Shown one piece after another: positions 1-7,805 of a DNA stretch of 50,693 bases. Each line of letters begins with the position of its first letter. Within the stretch, counting starts at the first letter, position 1. Source of the stretch: an uncultured bacterium (lineage in GTDB: Bacteria > Bacillota > Clostridia > Oscillospirales > Oscillospiraceae); contig CANASS010000011.1 in the NCBI GenBank assembly GCA_947364395.1, positions 1 to 50,693 on the forward strand, read 5' to 3'. The position numbers and the translations under genes are program-made. Under the pieces are notes generated by a model. The model was not told where the DNA came from, did not search any database, and saw only the letters and a program-made list of their open reading frames with translations.

Positions 1-102
1 TATTAGATGGATACTTATTGCGCTGACTACTACAATGATTATAACGATTATAAAATTTGTCTTTTTCATCCTAATGTTCCCTTTCAAATTTCGATTTACC
101 GC
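1..102. other. AT-rich flank downstream of rnc, no gene seen
   Basis: This stretch lies beyond the rnc stop codon and is clearly richer in A and T than the neighbouring genes. It contains imperfect ATTATAA-type repeats but no convincing terminator or coding sequence. Overlapping plus-strand frames here run into the antisense of rnc and have no ribosome binding site. Confidence 0.5.
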
Positions 103-774
103 TCACCCATTCAGTTTCTCCAGCGCCGCCTTGGCCGCCATCTGCTCGGCCTCCTTCTTCGTCCGGCCCGCGCCGGTGCCGATGACCCTGCCGTCCACCG
201 ACGCCTCCATCTCAAAGCTGCGGCAGTGGTCCGGCCCGCTCTCCCGCACCAGCTTGTAGTACACCGCCGCCCCCGGCGTGCGCTGCACCAGTTCCTGGAG
301 GGCGGTCTTGTAGTCTCTATCGGCGGCCTTCTCCTGCTCCTTGTCTAAAATCAGCGCCCGGATGATGGGCCGCACCGCCTCCATTCCCCCATCCAGGTAG
401 ACGGCGGCCAGCATGGCTTCGGTGGCGTCCGCCAGGATGGAGGGCCGCCGCCGGCCTCCCCCTGCGTCCTCCCCCTTGCCCAGCCGGAGGTAGCGGCCCA
501 GGTCCAGCCCTTTGGCCGCCTCGTGAAGGCTCCCCTCGCACACCAGCGCCGCCCGGGTGCGGGTCAGCTCCCCCTCGGGCATGTCCGGGTGCTTTTTGTA
601 CAGGTAGTCCGCCACCACCAGCCCCAGCACCGAATCGCCCAGAAACTCCAGCCGCTCGTTGCTGGTCAGCCCCGCGCCCCGGTGCTCGTTGGCGTAGGAG
701 CTGTGAGTCATGGCGTGCTCCAGCAGCCCCCGGTTTTTGAAGCGGTAGCCCAGCTTTTCTTCCAGCTCGTTCAT
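103..774 (-). CDS. rnc: Ribonuclease III
   Basis: Endoribonuclease that cleaves double-stranded RNA in rRNA and mRNA maturation in the cytoplasm. The signature NERLEFLGDS lies near residue 40, a second acidic catalytic patch (DATEAMLAAVYLDGG) near residue 115, and a C-terminal double-stranded RNA-binding domain from about 155. Its length, about 223 residues, is normal. I place the start at the second ATG (774): GTGAGGG then sits 6 bases upstream, whereas it abuts the ATG at 780 directly. It follows acpP on the same strand but is separated from it by a terminator-like hairpin, so it may be expressed at a lower level than plsX-acpP. The plsX-acpP-rnc order is common in Firmicutes. Confidence 0.95.
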   Translation of the reverse strand: MNELEEKLGYRFKNRGLLEHAMTHSSYANEHRGAGLTSNERLEFLGDSVLGLVVADYLYKKHPDMPEGELTRTRAALVCEGSLHEAAKGLDLGRYLRLGKGEDAGGGRRRPSILADATEAMLAAVYLDGGMEAVRPIIRALILDKEQEKAADRDYKTALQELVQRTPGAAVYYKLVRESGPDHCRSFEMEASVDGRVIGTGAGRTKKEAEQMAAKAALEKLNG

Positions 775-792
775 AAACATCCCTCACCATGG

Positions 793-818
793 AAAAAGCC
801 CCGCCTCGGCGGGACTTT
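793..818 (-). terminator. Intrinsic terminator/attenuator between acpP and rnc
   Basis: On the minus strand a 9-bp stem (AGTCCCGCC pairing with GGCGGGGCT, one G-U pair) is followed by a run of five T. The plus-strand version has a C-A mismatch, so it fits minus-strand transcription. It lies just upstream of the rnc start, so it would reduce rather than abolish rnc transcription from the acpP side. Confidence 0.65.
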
Positions 819-837
819 TCCTCTCAAAATCGTAAGC

Positions 838-1071
838 TCAGATATCCAGATGCTCCTGCATGTACTTATACAGGTCGCCCACTGTGACGATGGACTCAAT
901 GTCATCACTGTCCATCTCTTCCATGCCGAACTCCTCCTCCAGCGCCATGGACAGGTCCATCAGGTCCACGGAATCCGCGCCCAGGTCGTCCACAAAGGCA
1001 GAATCGGCAGTGACGGAATCGGGGTCTACCCCGAATTGCTCGGCAATCAGCTTACACAGTTTCTCAAACAT
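838..1071 (-). CDS. acpP: Acyl carrier protein
   Basis: Small acidic carrier (77 residues) for the growing acyl chain in type II fatty acid synthesis. The phosphopantetheine attachment motif GADSVDLMDL is intact, with the modified serine at about residue 34. Length and the helix-rich acidic composition are typical. A GGAG Shine-Dalgarno lies about 11 bases before the ATG. It sits downstream of plsX, the usual arrangement linking fatty acid and phospholipid synthesis, and is followed by a terminator-like hairpin before rnc. Confidence 0.95.
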   Translation of the reverse strand: MFEKLCKLIAEQFGVDPDSVTADSAFVDDLGADSVDLMDLSMALEEEFGMEEMDSDDIESIVTVGDLYKYMQEHLDI

Positions 1072-1121
1072 CTTCCAGCAGCTCCTTTTATGTTGCTTTT
1101 GTCTCCCCCATAATAGGGGCT

Positions 1122-2216
1122 TTACGGCTGGCTGTCAATAGTATTTTTGACAATTTTTCTGTCATTTTCCCCCGCGTCCCCGTCAGCGGCAACAGACCGG
1201 GTGGTGAGACGCATATGCTCCACGTTTTCCGCGATGTCCTCCACGATGCCGGAACGGCTGAATTCCACCGCCTGACGGATGGCGTTCTTGATTGCGTAGC
1301 CGTTGGACGAGCCGTGGGCCTTGATGACCGGCTTGGAAATGCCCAGCAGCGCCGTCCCCCCCACCTCGTTGGCGTCCAGCAGCTTTTTGAAGTCCCGCAG
1401 GCCGTCCTTTATCAGCAGGGCGGCGAGCTTGGTCTTCAGGCTCTTCATGAACATCTTCTTCATTTCCCGGGTGAGGAACAGCCCCGCGCCCTCCACCGCC
1501 TTCAAAAAGATGTTGCCGGAATAGCCGTCGGCCACGATGACATCCACCGCGCCCTCCACCGCCTCCCGGGCCTCCACGTTGCCCACGAAGTTGATGCTGC
1601 CCTCCTCTTTGGCCTTTTGGAGCAGCTGGTACGCTTCCCGCTGGAGGTCCGTCCCCTTGGAGGGCTCCGCGCCGATGTTCAGCAGCCCCACCTTGGGCTC
1701 AGGCCGGCCCAGCACCCGTTCCGCGTAGTAGCTGCCCATAAAGGCGAACTGGAGCAGGAATTCCGGGGTGCCCTCGGCGGTGGCCCCGCAGTCGATGAGC
1801 ACCGAGCCGCCTCCCCCGGTGGGCACCACCGGGGCCATGGCCGCCCGGCGGACCCCCTTGATGCGCTTCACCAGCAAAGTGGCCCCAGACAAAAGCGCCC
1901 CGGTGGACCCGGCGGACACAAAGGCGTCCCCCTCCGCGCCCTTCAGCAGGTTCAGCCCCACCGTCAAGGAAGAGTCCTTTTTCTCTTTGAACGCAGTGGC
2001 GGGGTTGTCGCACATGTCCACCACCTGTCCGGCGTGGGTGATGGACAGCCCCTGGGGCAGCTCGGCCACGCCCTCCTTCTGGAGGGCCTCTAAAATGTCC
2101 TCCCCCCTGCCCACCAAAACGACCTCCACACCGTACTCCCTGACTGCCTGCAAAGCCCCCTGTACCGGCGCCTGGGGCGCGTTGTCGCCGCCCATGGCGT
2201 CCACAATGATCCGCAT
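1122..2216 (-). CDS. plsX: Phosphate acyltransferase PlsX
   Basis: Converts acyl-ACP and phosphate to acyl-phosphate, the first committed step of phosphatidic acid synthesis through PlsY. The N-terminus MRIIVDAMGGDNAP is the PlsX hallmark, and the central DCGATAEG and NIGAEPSKG regions and the ADGYSGN segment also match the family. At 364 residues it is slightly longer than the usual 330-350 because of a C-terminal tail of about 25 residues. It lies 13 bases downstream of trmFO, so the two are probably co-transcribed, and it is followed by acpP. No FapR site is evident in the short gap. Confidence 0.94.
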   Translation of the reverse strand: MRIIVDAMGGDNAPQAPVQGALQAVREYGVEVVLVGRGEDILEALQKEGVAELPQGLSITHAGQVVDMCDNPATAFKEKKDSSLTVGLNLLKGAEGDAFVSAGSTGALLSGATLLVKRIKGVRRAAMAPVVPTGGGGSVLIDCGATAEGTPEFLLQFAFMGSYYAERVLGRPEPKVGLLNIGAEPSKGTDLQREAYQLLQKAKEEGSINFVGNVEAREAVEGAVDVIVADGYSGNIFLKAVEGAGLFLTREMKKMFMKSLKTKLAALLIKDGLRDFKKLLDANEVGGTALLGISKPVIKAHGSSNGYAIKNAIRQAVEFSRSGIVEDIAENVEHMRLTTRSVAADGDAGENDRKIVKNTIDSQP

Positions 2217-2229
2217 AGCTCGGCCTCCT

Positions 2230-3540
2230 TTATAGTCTCTCTCTCAGCCCGTCGATCAGCGCCAGGGAGCGCTGAGACAGCTCGGCGTTCTTGTTCCGCT
2301 TCCCCTTGACCTTGTGGTCCAGGGGGGGCATGATGCCGAAATTGATGTTCATGGGCTGGAAATCGGTGACGCTCTCATTGCTGACATAGTGCGCCAGCGC
2401 CCCGATGGCGGTCTCCCTGGGGAAATCCAGCGGCTCCTGCCCCGTCAGGCGGCGGGCCAGCTCCACCCCCGCCAGAAAGCCGGAGGCGGTGGACTCCACG
2501 TACCCCTCCACCCCGGTGATCTGCCCGGCGAAGGTGATCCGCTCCTGTCCCCGCACCCGGTAATAGCGGTCCAGCAGACGGGGCGAGTCCAGATAGGTGT
2601 TGCGGTGCATCACCCCGTAGCGCACGTATTCCGCGTTTTTCAACGCCGGGATCATGGAAAACACCCGCTTTTGCTCCCCCCACTTGAGATGGGTCTGAAA
2701 GCCCACCAGATTATACAGGGTCCCCTGGGCGTTGTCCCGGCGCAGCTGCACCACAGCATAGGGCTCCCGGCCTGTCTTTGGGTCGGGCAGGCCCTTGGGC
2801 TTCAGGGGCCCGAAGGCCAGGGTCTGCACGCCCCGGCGGGCCATGACCTCCACCGGCATACAGCCCTCGAACACGTTTTTGTCCTCAAAGCCGTGGACCT
2901 CCGCCTCCTGCGCCCTGCACAGCTCCTTCCAGAAGGCCAGATACTCCTCCTCAGACAGGGCGCAGTTGATATAGTCCGCCGTCCCCTTATCGTACCGGGA
3001 GGCAAACCAGGCGTGGTCCATGTCCACGCTGTCAAAGGTGACGATGGGGGCCGCCGCGTCGAAAAAGTTGAGATAGCTGTGGGCGGGAAACAGACCGGCG
3101 ATGGCCCGGGACAGGGCGTCCGAGGTCAACGGGCCGGAGGCGACAACCACCTCCCCCTGGGGGATGGAAACGGCCTCCTCCTCCGCCACCGTGATGCCGG
3201 GGTGGGAGCGGACAGCCTGCGTGACGGCGGCGGAAAACCCCTCCCGGTCCACAGCCAGGGCGCCGCCCGCCTCCACTCTCGTCTCATCGGCACAGCGCAG
3301 GACCAGCGACCCGCACCGGCGCAGCTCCTCTTTGAGGAGCCCCACGGCGTTTTCCAGCTGGTCGGAGCGCAGGGAGTTGGAGCACACCAGCTCGGCAAAG
3401 CCGGGGCTGTGGTGGGCGGGGGACATTTTATGGAGCTTCATTTCCGTCAAAACGACGGAAACGCCCCGCTGGGCCAGCTGCCAGGCGCACTCGCACCCAG
3501 CCAGGCCCGCGCCGATGACGGTGACATTCATGGGTATCAC
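2230..3540 (-). CDS. trmFO: tRNA (uracil-5-)-methyltransferase TrmFO, folate/FAD-dependent
   Basis: Makes 5-methyluridine at position 54 of tRNA using methylenetetrahydrofolate and FAD. The N-terminal dinucleotide-binding motif VIGAGLAGCECAW is followed by the family segment around CSNSLRSDQLENA (about residue 55). The length, 436 residues, is normal. The frame opens with a GTG at 3540 that overlaps the stop of the upstream XRE gene and has GGGAG about 6 bases upstream. An ATG at 3531 (MNVTVIGAG) is the alternative start. Overlap with the regulator gene and the 13-base gap to plsX indicate one transcript. Confidence 0.93.
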   Translation of the reverse strand: MIPMNVTVIGAGLAGCECAWQLAQRGVSVVLTEMKLHKMSPAHHSPGFAELVCSNSLRSDQLENAVGLLKEELRRCGSLVLRCADETRVEAGGALAVDREGFSAAVTQAVRSHPGITVAEEEAVSIPQGEVVVASGPLTSDALSRAIAGLFPAHSYLNFFDAAAPIVTFDSVDMDHAWFASRYDKGTADYINCALSEEEYLAFWKELCRAQEAEVHGFEDKNVFEGCMPVEVMARRGVQTLAFGPLKPKGLPDPKTGREPYAVVQLRRDNAQGTLYNLVGFQTHLKWGEQKRVFSMIPALKNAEYVRYGVMHRNTYLDSPRLLDRYYRVRGQERITFAGQITGVEGYVESTASGFLAGVELARRLTGQEPLDFPRETAIGALAHYVSNESVTDFQPMNINFGIMPPLDHKVKGKRNKNAELSQRSLALIDGLRERL

Positions 3541-3752
3541 ATTCTCTCCCTGTGGTCGGAACGGCCCACCAGATAATCTAACGAAACATCGAAAAAGTCG
3601 GCCAAAACAATCAAATTCTCCAAGGTCGGCTTCCTTCCGCCACTTTCATAGTATTGGTATACACGGATTTTGACACCTAAGAAATCCGCCATCTCCTGCT
3701 GTGTCTTTCTCTTTTCTATTCGCTGCTCTTGAATCCGTTCAGAAAGTTTCAT
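3537..3752 (-). CDS. Small XRE-family helix-turn-helix regulator
   Basis: A 71-residue protein that is essentially one Cro/CI-type helix-turn-helix (residues about 5-60: EKRKTQQEMADFLGV, then YESGGRKPTLENL). It has no effector domain. Its stop overlaps the trmFO start by 4 bases, so it heads the trmFO-plsX-acpP-rnc run. The 90-base divergent region to the next gene holds two dyads, which are natural candidates for its own operator. Autoregulation is inferred. Its presence at the head of a housekeeping operon is unusual. Confidence 0.85.
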   Translation of the reverse strand: MKLSERIQEQRIEKRKTQQEMADFLGVKIRVYQYYESGGRKPTLENLIVLADFFDVSLDYLVGRSDHRERM

Positions 3753-3770
3753 AAAAATCGTCCCAAGCCC

Positions 3771-3799
3771 TTGACGCGCACACGCTGTGCGCGTATAAT
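3771..3799 (+). promoter_or_regulatory. Sigma-A promoter of the 84-residue gene
   Basis: TTGACG (3771-3776), a 17-base spacer and TATAAT (3794-3799). The spacer contains a perfect 7-bp dyad (see the operator entry). Transcription would start near 3806. Confidence 0.75.
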
Positions 3800-3821
3800 A
3801 ATATCACCGCACAAATTGTGC
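3775..3821. promoter_or_regulatory. Two dyads, candidate XRE operators
   Basis: Dyad 1 is CGCGCAC-N5-GTGCGCG at 3775-3793 and fills the promoter spacer. Dyad 2 is GCACAA-A-TTGTGC at 3809-3821, just after the predicted start point. Both lie between divergent genes, one of which encodes a DNA-binding protein. The two dyads share a GCAC/GTGC core. Binding by the neighbouring XRE protein is inferred. Confidence 0.55.
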
Positions 3822-3842
3822 AGAACGGAGTTGACATAATAG

Positions 3843-4097
3843 ATGAATGACGCAATGCAAGCACTATTCCTTTACGCCCAGGAACACCTAATCCGCTCTC
3901 TCCTGGACACGGAGCCAGAGTTCAACAGCGTGGTGTCGTGCGTTGAACGGCAGGACAACTCCTTACGGGCTCTGCTGGACCCGGATGCAGAGGAGCGTTT
4001 TGACAAATTTCTGGCCGAAGAAGCCCTTCTCGATCTGTTCAACCAACGGGCCGCTTTCCGCGCCGGGTTTCAAATCGCCATGGAATTGTCCCGGTGA
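3843..4097 (+). CDS. Hypothetical 84-residue protein divergent from the XRE gene
   Basis: I do not recognise this protein. It is 84 residues, acidic, predicted mostly helical, with no signal peptide, membrane segment or cysteine pair beyond one cysteine. It is the only plus-strand gene in the first 22 kb. A near-consensus sigma-A promoter lies about 45 bases upstream. The GGAG at about 3827-3830 is 12 bases from the ATG, which is long, so translation may be weak. The shared control region with the XRE gene suggests the two are co-regulated. Confidence 0.6.
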   Translation: MNDAMQALFLYAQEHLIRSLLDTEPEFNSVVSCVERQDNSLRALLDPDAEERFDKFLAEEALLDLFNQRAAFRAGFQIAMELSR

Positions 4098-4202
4098 GCA
4101 GAGGCAAGCCCCGCCCGCCGAATCAAATTTCTGCCACGCACAGGGGCACGGGAGAATCACAGGCGGCGGTAGCCCTATACGCGGGAGGGGCAACCCTCTC
4201 CC
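4098..4202. other. Convergent gap with imperfect inverted repeat
   Basis: Between the converging 84-residue gene and topA lies an imperfect inverted repeat around 4180-4205 (GGGAGGGG and CCCTCTCCC arms separated by CAA, one bulge). It could end transcription from either side, but no clean T-run follows, so I call it only as a possible terminator. Confidence 0.35.
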
Positions 4203-6536
4203 CTACGCGTCCTTCTTCGCCGCCTTTTTCGCTGTCGTCTTTTTAGCGGCTGTGGTTTTCTTGGCGGCAGAGGTCTTTTTTGCCGCCTCCGTCTTGGCGG
4301 AGGATGCGGTTTTCTTCGCCGTGCTCTTCTTCGCCGCGGTTTTCTTGGCGGCGGGTTTCGCCTCGGCGCTCTCCCCCTCAGCGGCATCCTCCGTCTTTTT
4401 TTTGAACCCGCCCCGCTTATCCTCGGGCAGGAAGTTGGAGCAGTCCGGGTTGATGCAGAAGGGCCGCTTGAACCCCCGGCCGGACAGCTTGAACATGGTC
4501 CAGCCGCAGATGGGGCAGTTATCCTTGACGGGCACGTCCCAGGTCATGAAATCGCACCGCTTGGCCTCCACCTTGCTGTTCAGGTGCTCACAGCAGTAGT
4601 AGGTGTACTGCTTGTTGTTCTTTTTGCTCACGCCGGTGCGCTTCACCAGCCGTCCCCCGCACTTGGGGCACCTGCCCGGCATCTCCACCACCAGCGGTTT
4701 GGTGAAAGTGCACTCCGGCCAGCCGGGACAGGCCAAAAACCGCCCAAACCGGCCCATTTTCACCACCATTTTCCGGCCGCACAGGTCGCACACCTCGTCG
4801 GACTCCTCGTCAGGCACCTTGATGCGCTCCCCGTCCAGCTCGGATTCCGCCTTTTTCAGCTCCGCGTCGAACCCGGTGTAAAACTCTCCCAGCACCTGCT
4901 TCCACTGGGCCTCGCCCGCCTCCACCTTGTCCAGCTTGCTCTCCATCAGGGCGGTGAAGTCGGTGTCCACAATGTCGGGAAATTTCTCTTTAATCAGCCC
5001 GGTGACCACCTGGCCCAAAGGGGTGGGGCGCAGGTACTTACCCTCTTTCACCACATACTGACGGTCGGTGATGGTGGAGATGGTGGGGGCATAGGTGGAG
5101 GGGCGGCCCACCCCTTTCTCCTCCAGCGCCTTGATAAGGGTGGCCTCGGTAAACCGGGCGGGGGGCTGGGTGAAGTGCTGGCCGGGAGTGAGGCCGCCCA
5201 GCTTCAGAGCCTCTCCCACCTTCAAATCGGGCAGGGGCGACTGAGGGGCCTCCTCGTCCTCATCCCGGCTTTCCTCATAAAGCGCCGTAAAGCCATTAAA
5301 CTTTACAGATGAGTGACTGGCCCGGAAGCGGTAGCCCACCGATTCCGTCTCAATGGTGACGCTGTCGTACACCGCCCCCGCCATCTGGCAGGCCAGGAAG
5401 CGGCTCCAAATCAGCTTGTACAAACGGTACTGGTCGGCGGTGAGGCTCTTTTTCAAATCCTCCGGGGTGAGGTTCACGTCGGAGGGGCGGATGGCCTCGT
5501 GGGCATCCTGAGCGCTGCCCTTGGACTTGAACCGCCGGGTCTTTTCCGGGTAATACTGCTTGCCGTACCGGCTCTGAATGAAGGTTTTGGCCGCCGCCAG
5601 CGCCTCCTCGGACAGGCGCAGGGAGTCGGTACGCATATAGGTGATGAGGCCCACGGTGCCCACGCCCTGGATATCCACTCCCTCGTAGAGCTGCTGTGCA
5701 ATGGACATGGTGCGCTTGGGGATCATGTTCAGCTTCCGGGATGCCTCCTGCTGGAGGGTGGAGGTGGTGAAGGGGGGCGCCGGGGAGCGGTGCTTATCCT
5801 GCCGCTTCACGTCAGATACTGTGAAGGGAAAACCCTTTACAGCTGTTACAATCTCCTGAACCTGCTCCTCGCTGTTGAGCTCCATCCGTTTTTCCCGGCC
5901 GTAAAACTCCGCCTGGAAGCTCCCCAGGTTGGGGGCGATCCGGGACAGGCTGGCGGTGATGGACCAGTACTCCTGGGGGGTGAAGGCGCGGATCTCCTCC
6001 TCACGCTCCACCGCCAGCCGGGTGGCCACCGACTGCACCCGCCCGGCGGACAGGCCCCGTTTGATCTTCTTCCACAGCAGGGGCGAGAGCTGGTAGCCCA
6101 CGATGCGGTCCAGCACCCGCCGGGCCTGCTGGGCGTCCACCAAGTCCTGGTCGATGTCCCTGGGATTGGCGATGGACTCCTTGACCACCCGCTGGGTGAT
6201 CTCGTTGAAGGTCACCCGGCAGGTCTTTTCCTTGGGCACCCCCAGCACGCTCTGGAGGTGCCAGGAGATGGCTTCCCCTTCCCGGTCCGGGTCGGTGGCC
6301 AGGTAGATCTTGTCGCTGGCCTTGGCCGCCTTGCGCAGGTCACGGATCACGTCCGCCTTGTCCTTGATGTTCTCATAGTCCGGCTCAAAGGTGGCCACAT
6401 CCACCCCCAGCTTGCTCTTGGGCAGGTCCCGGATATGCCCCATGGAAGCTTTGACATCAAAGCCGGGCCCCAGGTATTTGCCGATGGTTTTCGCCTTGGC
6501 GGGCGACTCCACGATGACCAAATTTTGATTTGCCAT
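4203..6536 (-). CDS. topA: DNA topoisomerase I with Lys/Ala-rich C-terminal tail
   Basis: Type IA topoisomerase that relaxes negative supercoils. A Toprim domain opens the protein (LVIVESPAKAKTI, then ATDPDREGEAI), and the active-site tyrosine is in GLITYMRTDS at about residue 305. Three zinc-ribbon units with CxxC pairs follow (CDLCG, CPKCGG, CPICG). The last 60 or so residues are almost only Lys, Ala, Thr and Ser in AAKKT-like repeats, resembling a histone H1 tail. I prefer the ATG at 6536 (MANQNLVIVE); a TTG at 6545 directly after the dprA stop is the alternative. The dprA-topA pairing is common in Firmicutes. Confidence 0.95.
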   Translation of the reverse strand: MANQNLVIVESPAKAKTIGKYLGPGFDVKASMGHIRDLPKSKLGVDVATFEPDYENIKDKADVIRDLRKAAKASDKIYLATDPDREGEAISWHLQSVLGVPKEKTCRVTFNEITQRVVKESIANPRDIDQDLVDAQQARRVLDRIVGYQLSPLLWKKIKRGLSAGRVQSVATRLAVEREEEIRAFTPQEYWSITASLSRIAPNLGSFQAEFYGREKRMELNSEEQVQEIVTAVKGFPFTVSDVKRQDKHRSPAPPFTTSTLQQEASRKLNMIPKRTMSIAQQLYEGVDIQGVGTVGLITYMRTDSLRLSEEALAAAKTFIQSRYGKQYYPEKTRRFKSKGSAQDAHEAIRPSDVNLTPEDLKKSLTADQYRLYKLIWSRFLACQMAGAVYDSVTIETESVGYRFRASHSSVKFNGFTALYEESRDEDEEAPQSPLPDLKVGEALKLGGLTPGQHFTQPPARFTEATLIKALEEKGVGRPSTYAPTISTITDRQYVVKEGKYLRPTPLGQVVTGLIKEKFPDIVDTDFTALMESKLDKVEAGEAQWKQVLGEFYTGFDAELKKAESELDGERIKVPDEESDEVCDLCGRKMVVKMGRFGRFLACPGWPECTFTKPLVVEMPGRCPKCGGRLVKRTGVSKKNNKQYTYYCCEHLNSKVEAKRCDFMTWDVPVKDNCPICGWTMFKLSGRGFKRPFCINPDCSNFLPEDKRGGFKKKTEDAAEGESAEAKPAAKKTAAKKSTAKKTASSAKTEAAKKTSAAKKTTAAKKTTAKKAAKKDA

Positions 6537-6545
6537 GTTCCTCAA

Positions 6546-7781
6546 CTACTCCATTTTCAATTTGACGGCGGCACGGAACCGCTTTCCGCTCTCCTCTGCC
6601 ACATAGCCCTGGATCTGCAGCACCGTGAGGGCGGACAGCACCCGCCGGGCGGGAATCTGGGTGCGCTCCACCAGATCGTCCGTCTGAACGGCTCCCCCGT
6701 CCAAAGCCAGCAGCACCTCCCGCTGGTCGTCCGTCAGTTTATCCTTGCAATCCGCCCAGCGGAGGTACACCGTGTCCTCCTCCGGCGGCTTTTCCTTTGC
6801 TTTGCGGGGCTCTCCCTGGTCCGGGACCTTCGCGGCCCCCTCCAGGCGCTGCTTCTCCGCCTCCGGCGGCAGGGACGCACCCCGGCCCAGCCGCAGCTTG
6901 CCCGGAAACTTGTCCACGAATTCGCACAGCACGTCGTCCGCCTCCATGATGAGCTTGGCGCAGCCCGCCTGGATGAGGCGGTTGGTCCCCTCGCTCTGGG
7001 GCGCGTCGATGGGACCGGGGACGGCGAACACGTCCCTGTCCTGGTCCAGCGCGTGGTTGACGGTGAGCAGCGTACCTCCGGCCCGGGCGCTCTCCACGGC
7101 GATCACTCCCACAGATAGGCCGCTGATGATGCGGTTACGGATAGGAAAATGACTGCCAATGTGGTCTGTCCCCGGCGGATACTCGGAGATCAGCGCCCCC
7201 ACCGCCGCCACATCCGCATAGAGGTCCTTATGGTACGAGGGGTACGCCCGGTCAATTCCGCCGGCCAGCACAGACACCACCGGCCCGCCCACCTTCAGCG
7301 CTCCCCGGACGGCGGCGGCGTCAATTCCCTGGGCCATGCCGGTGACCACCAGCGCGCCCTTCCGGGTCAGGTCAACGGACAGCCTTGCGGCGGCCTGGAC
7401 CCCGTAGGGGGTCGCCTGACGGGAGCCCACCATGCCGATGGCCGCCTCGTTGTCAAAGGCAAACTGCCTCCCCTTCCAGTACAGCACCATGGGGGGCTGG
7501 GCAATGGCCCTGAGCCGCTCCGGGTAGGCGGAGTCCTGGAGGGTGAGCAGCTGGATGCCGTACCGCTCACAGTCTCCCAGCACCACGTCGGCTTGATCCA
7601 AGGACTTGTTCATCAGCGAGCGTATCACCGTGTCCGACAGGCCGCCTGCCATCCGATAGGCCTCCTCATCGGCGGCGTGGACCAGCTCCGGGGTACCGAA
7701 GTGCTCCAGAATCCGCACGGCGTTCTGACCCGCCAGCCCTTTGCGCAGAGTAAGCCAGATCCAATGCTTCAGATTCGACAT
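6546..7781 (-). CDS. dprA: DNA-processing protein DprA
   Basis: Loads RecA onto incoming single-stranded DNA in natural transformation. The Rossmann-like core carries MVGSRQATPYG (about residue 115), GMAQGIDAAA and LAGGIDRAYP, then the DVFAVPGPIDAPQSEGTN segment. A C-terminal winged-helix region (about 340-405) follows a charged linker. Its length of 411 residues is slightly above average because of the linker. Immediately followed by topA, 24 bases downstream of the rRNA methylase gene. Many non-competent Clostridia keep dprA, so it does not by itself show competence. Confidence 0.93.
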   Translation of the reverse strand: MSNLKHWIWLTLRKGLAGQNAVRILEHFGTPELVHAADEEAYRMAGGLSDTVIRSLMNKSLDQADVVLGDCERYGIQLLTLQDSAYPERLRAIAQPPMVLYWKGRQFAFDNEAAIGMVGSRQATPYGVQAAARLSVDLTRKGALVVTGMAQGIDAAAVRGALKVGGPVVSVLAGGIDRAYPSYHKDLYADVAAVGALISEYPPGTDHIGSHFPIRNRIISGLSVGVIAVESARAGGTLLTVNHALDQDRDVFAVPGPIDAPQSEGTNRLIQAGCAKLIMEADDVLCEFVDKFPGKLRLGRGASLPPEAEKQRLEGAAKVPDQGEPRKAKEKPPEEDTVYLRWADCKDKLTDDQREVLLALDGGAVQTDDLVERTQIPARRVLSALTVLQIQGYVAEESGKRFRAAVKLKME

Positions 7782-7805
7782 ACCGGGCCTTCCCCCTGTC
7801 TTTTC

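Noticed and set aside
2314..3576. Long plus-strand open frames antisense to trmFO, topA, lysS and other genes.
   Set aside because: They arise from the high GC content and third-position bias of the real minus-strand genes. They have no ribosome sites, and their translations are repetitive His/Gln/Gly/Leu-rich with no domain.
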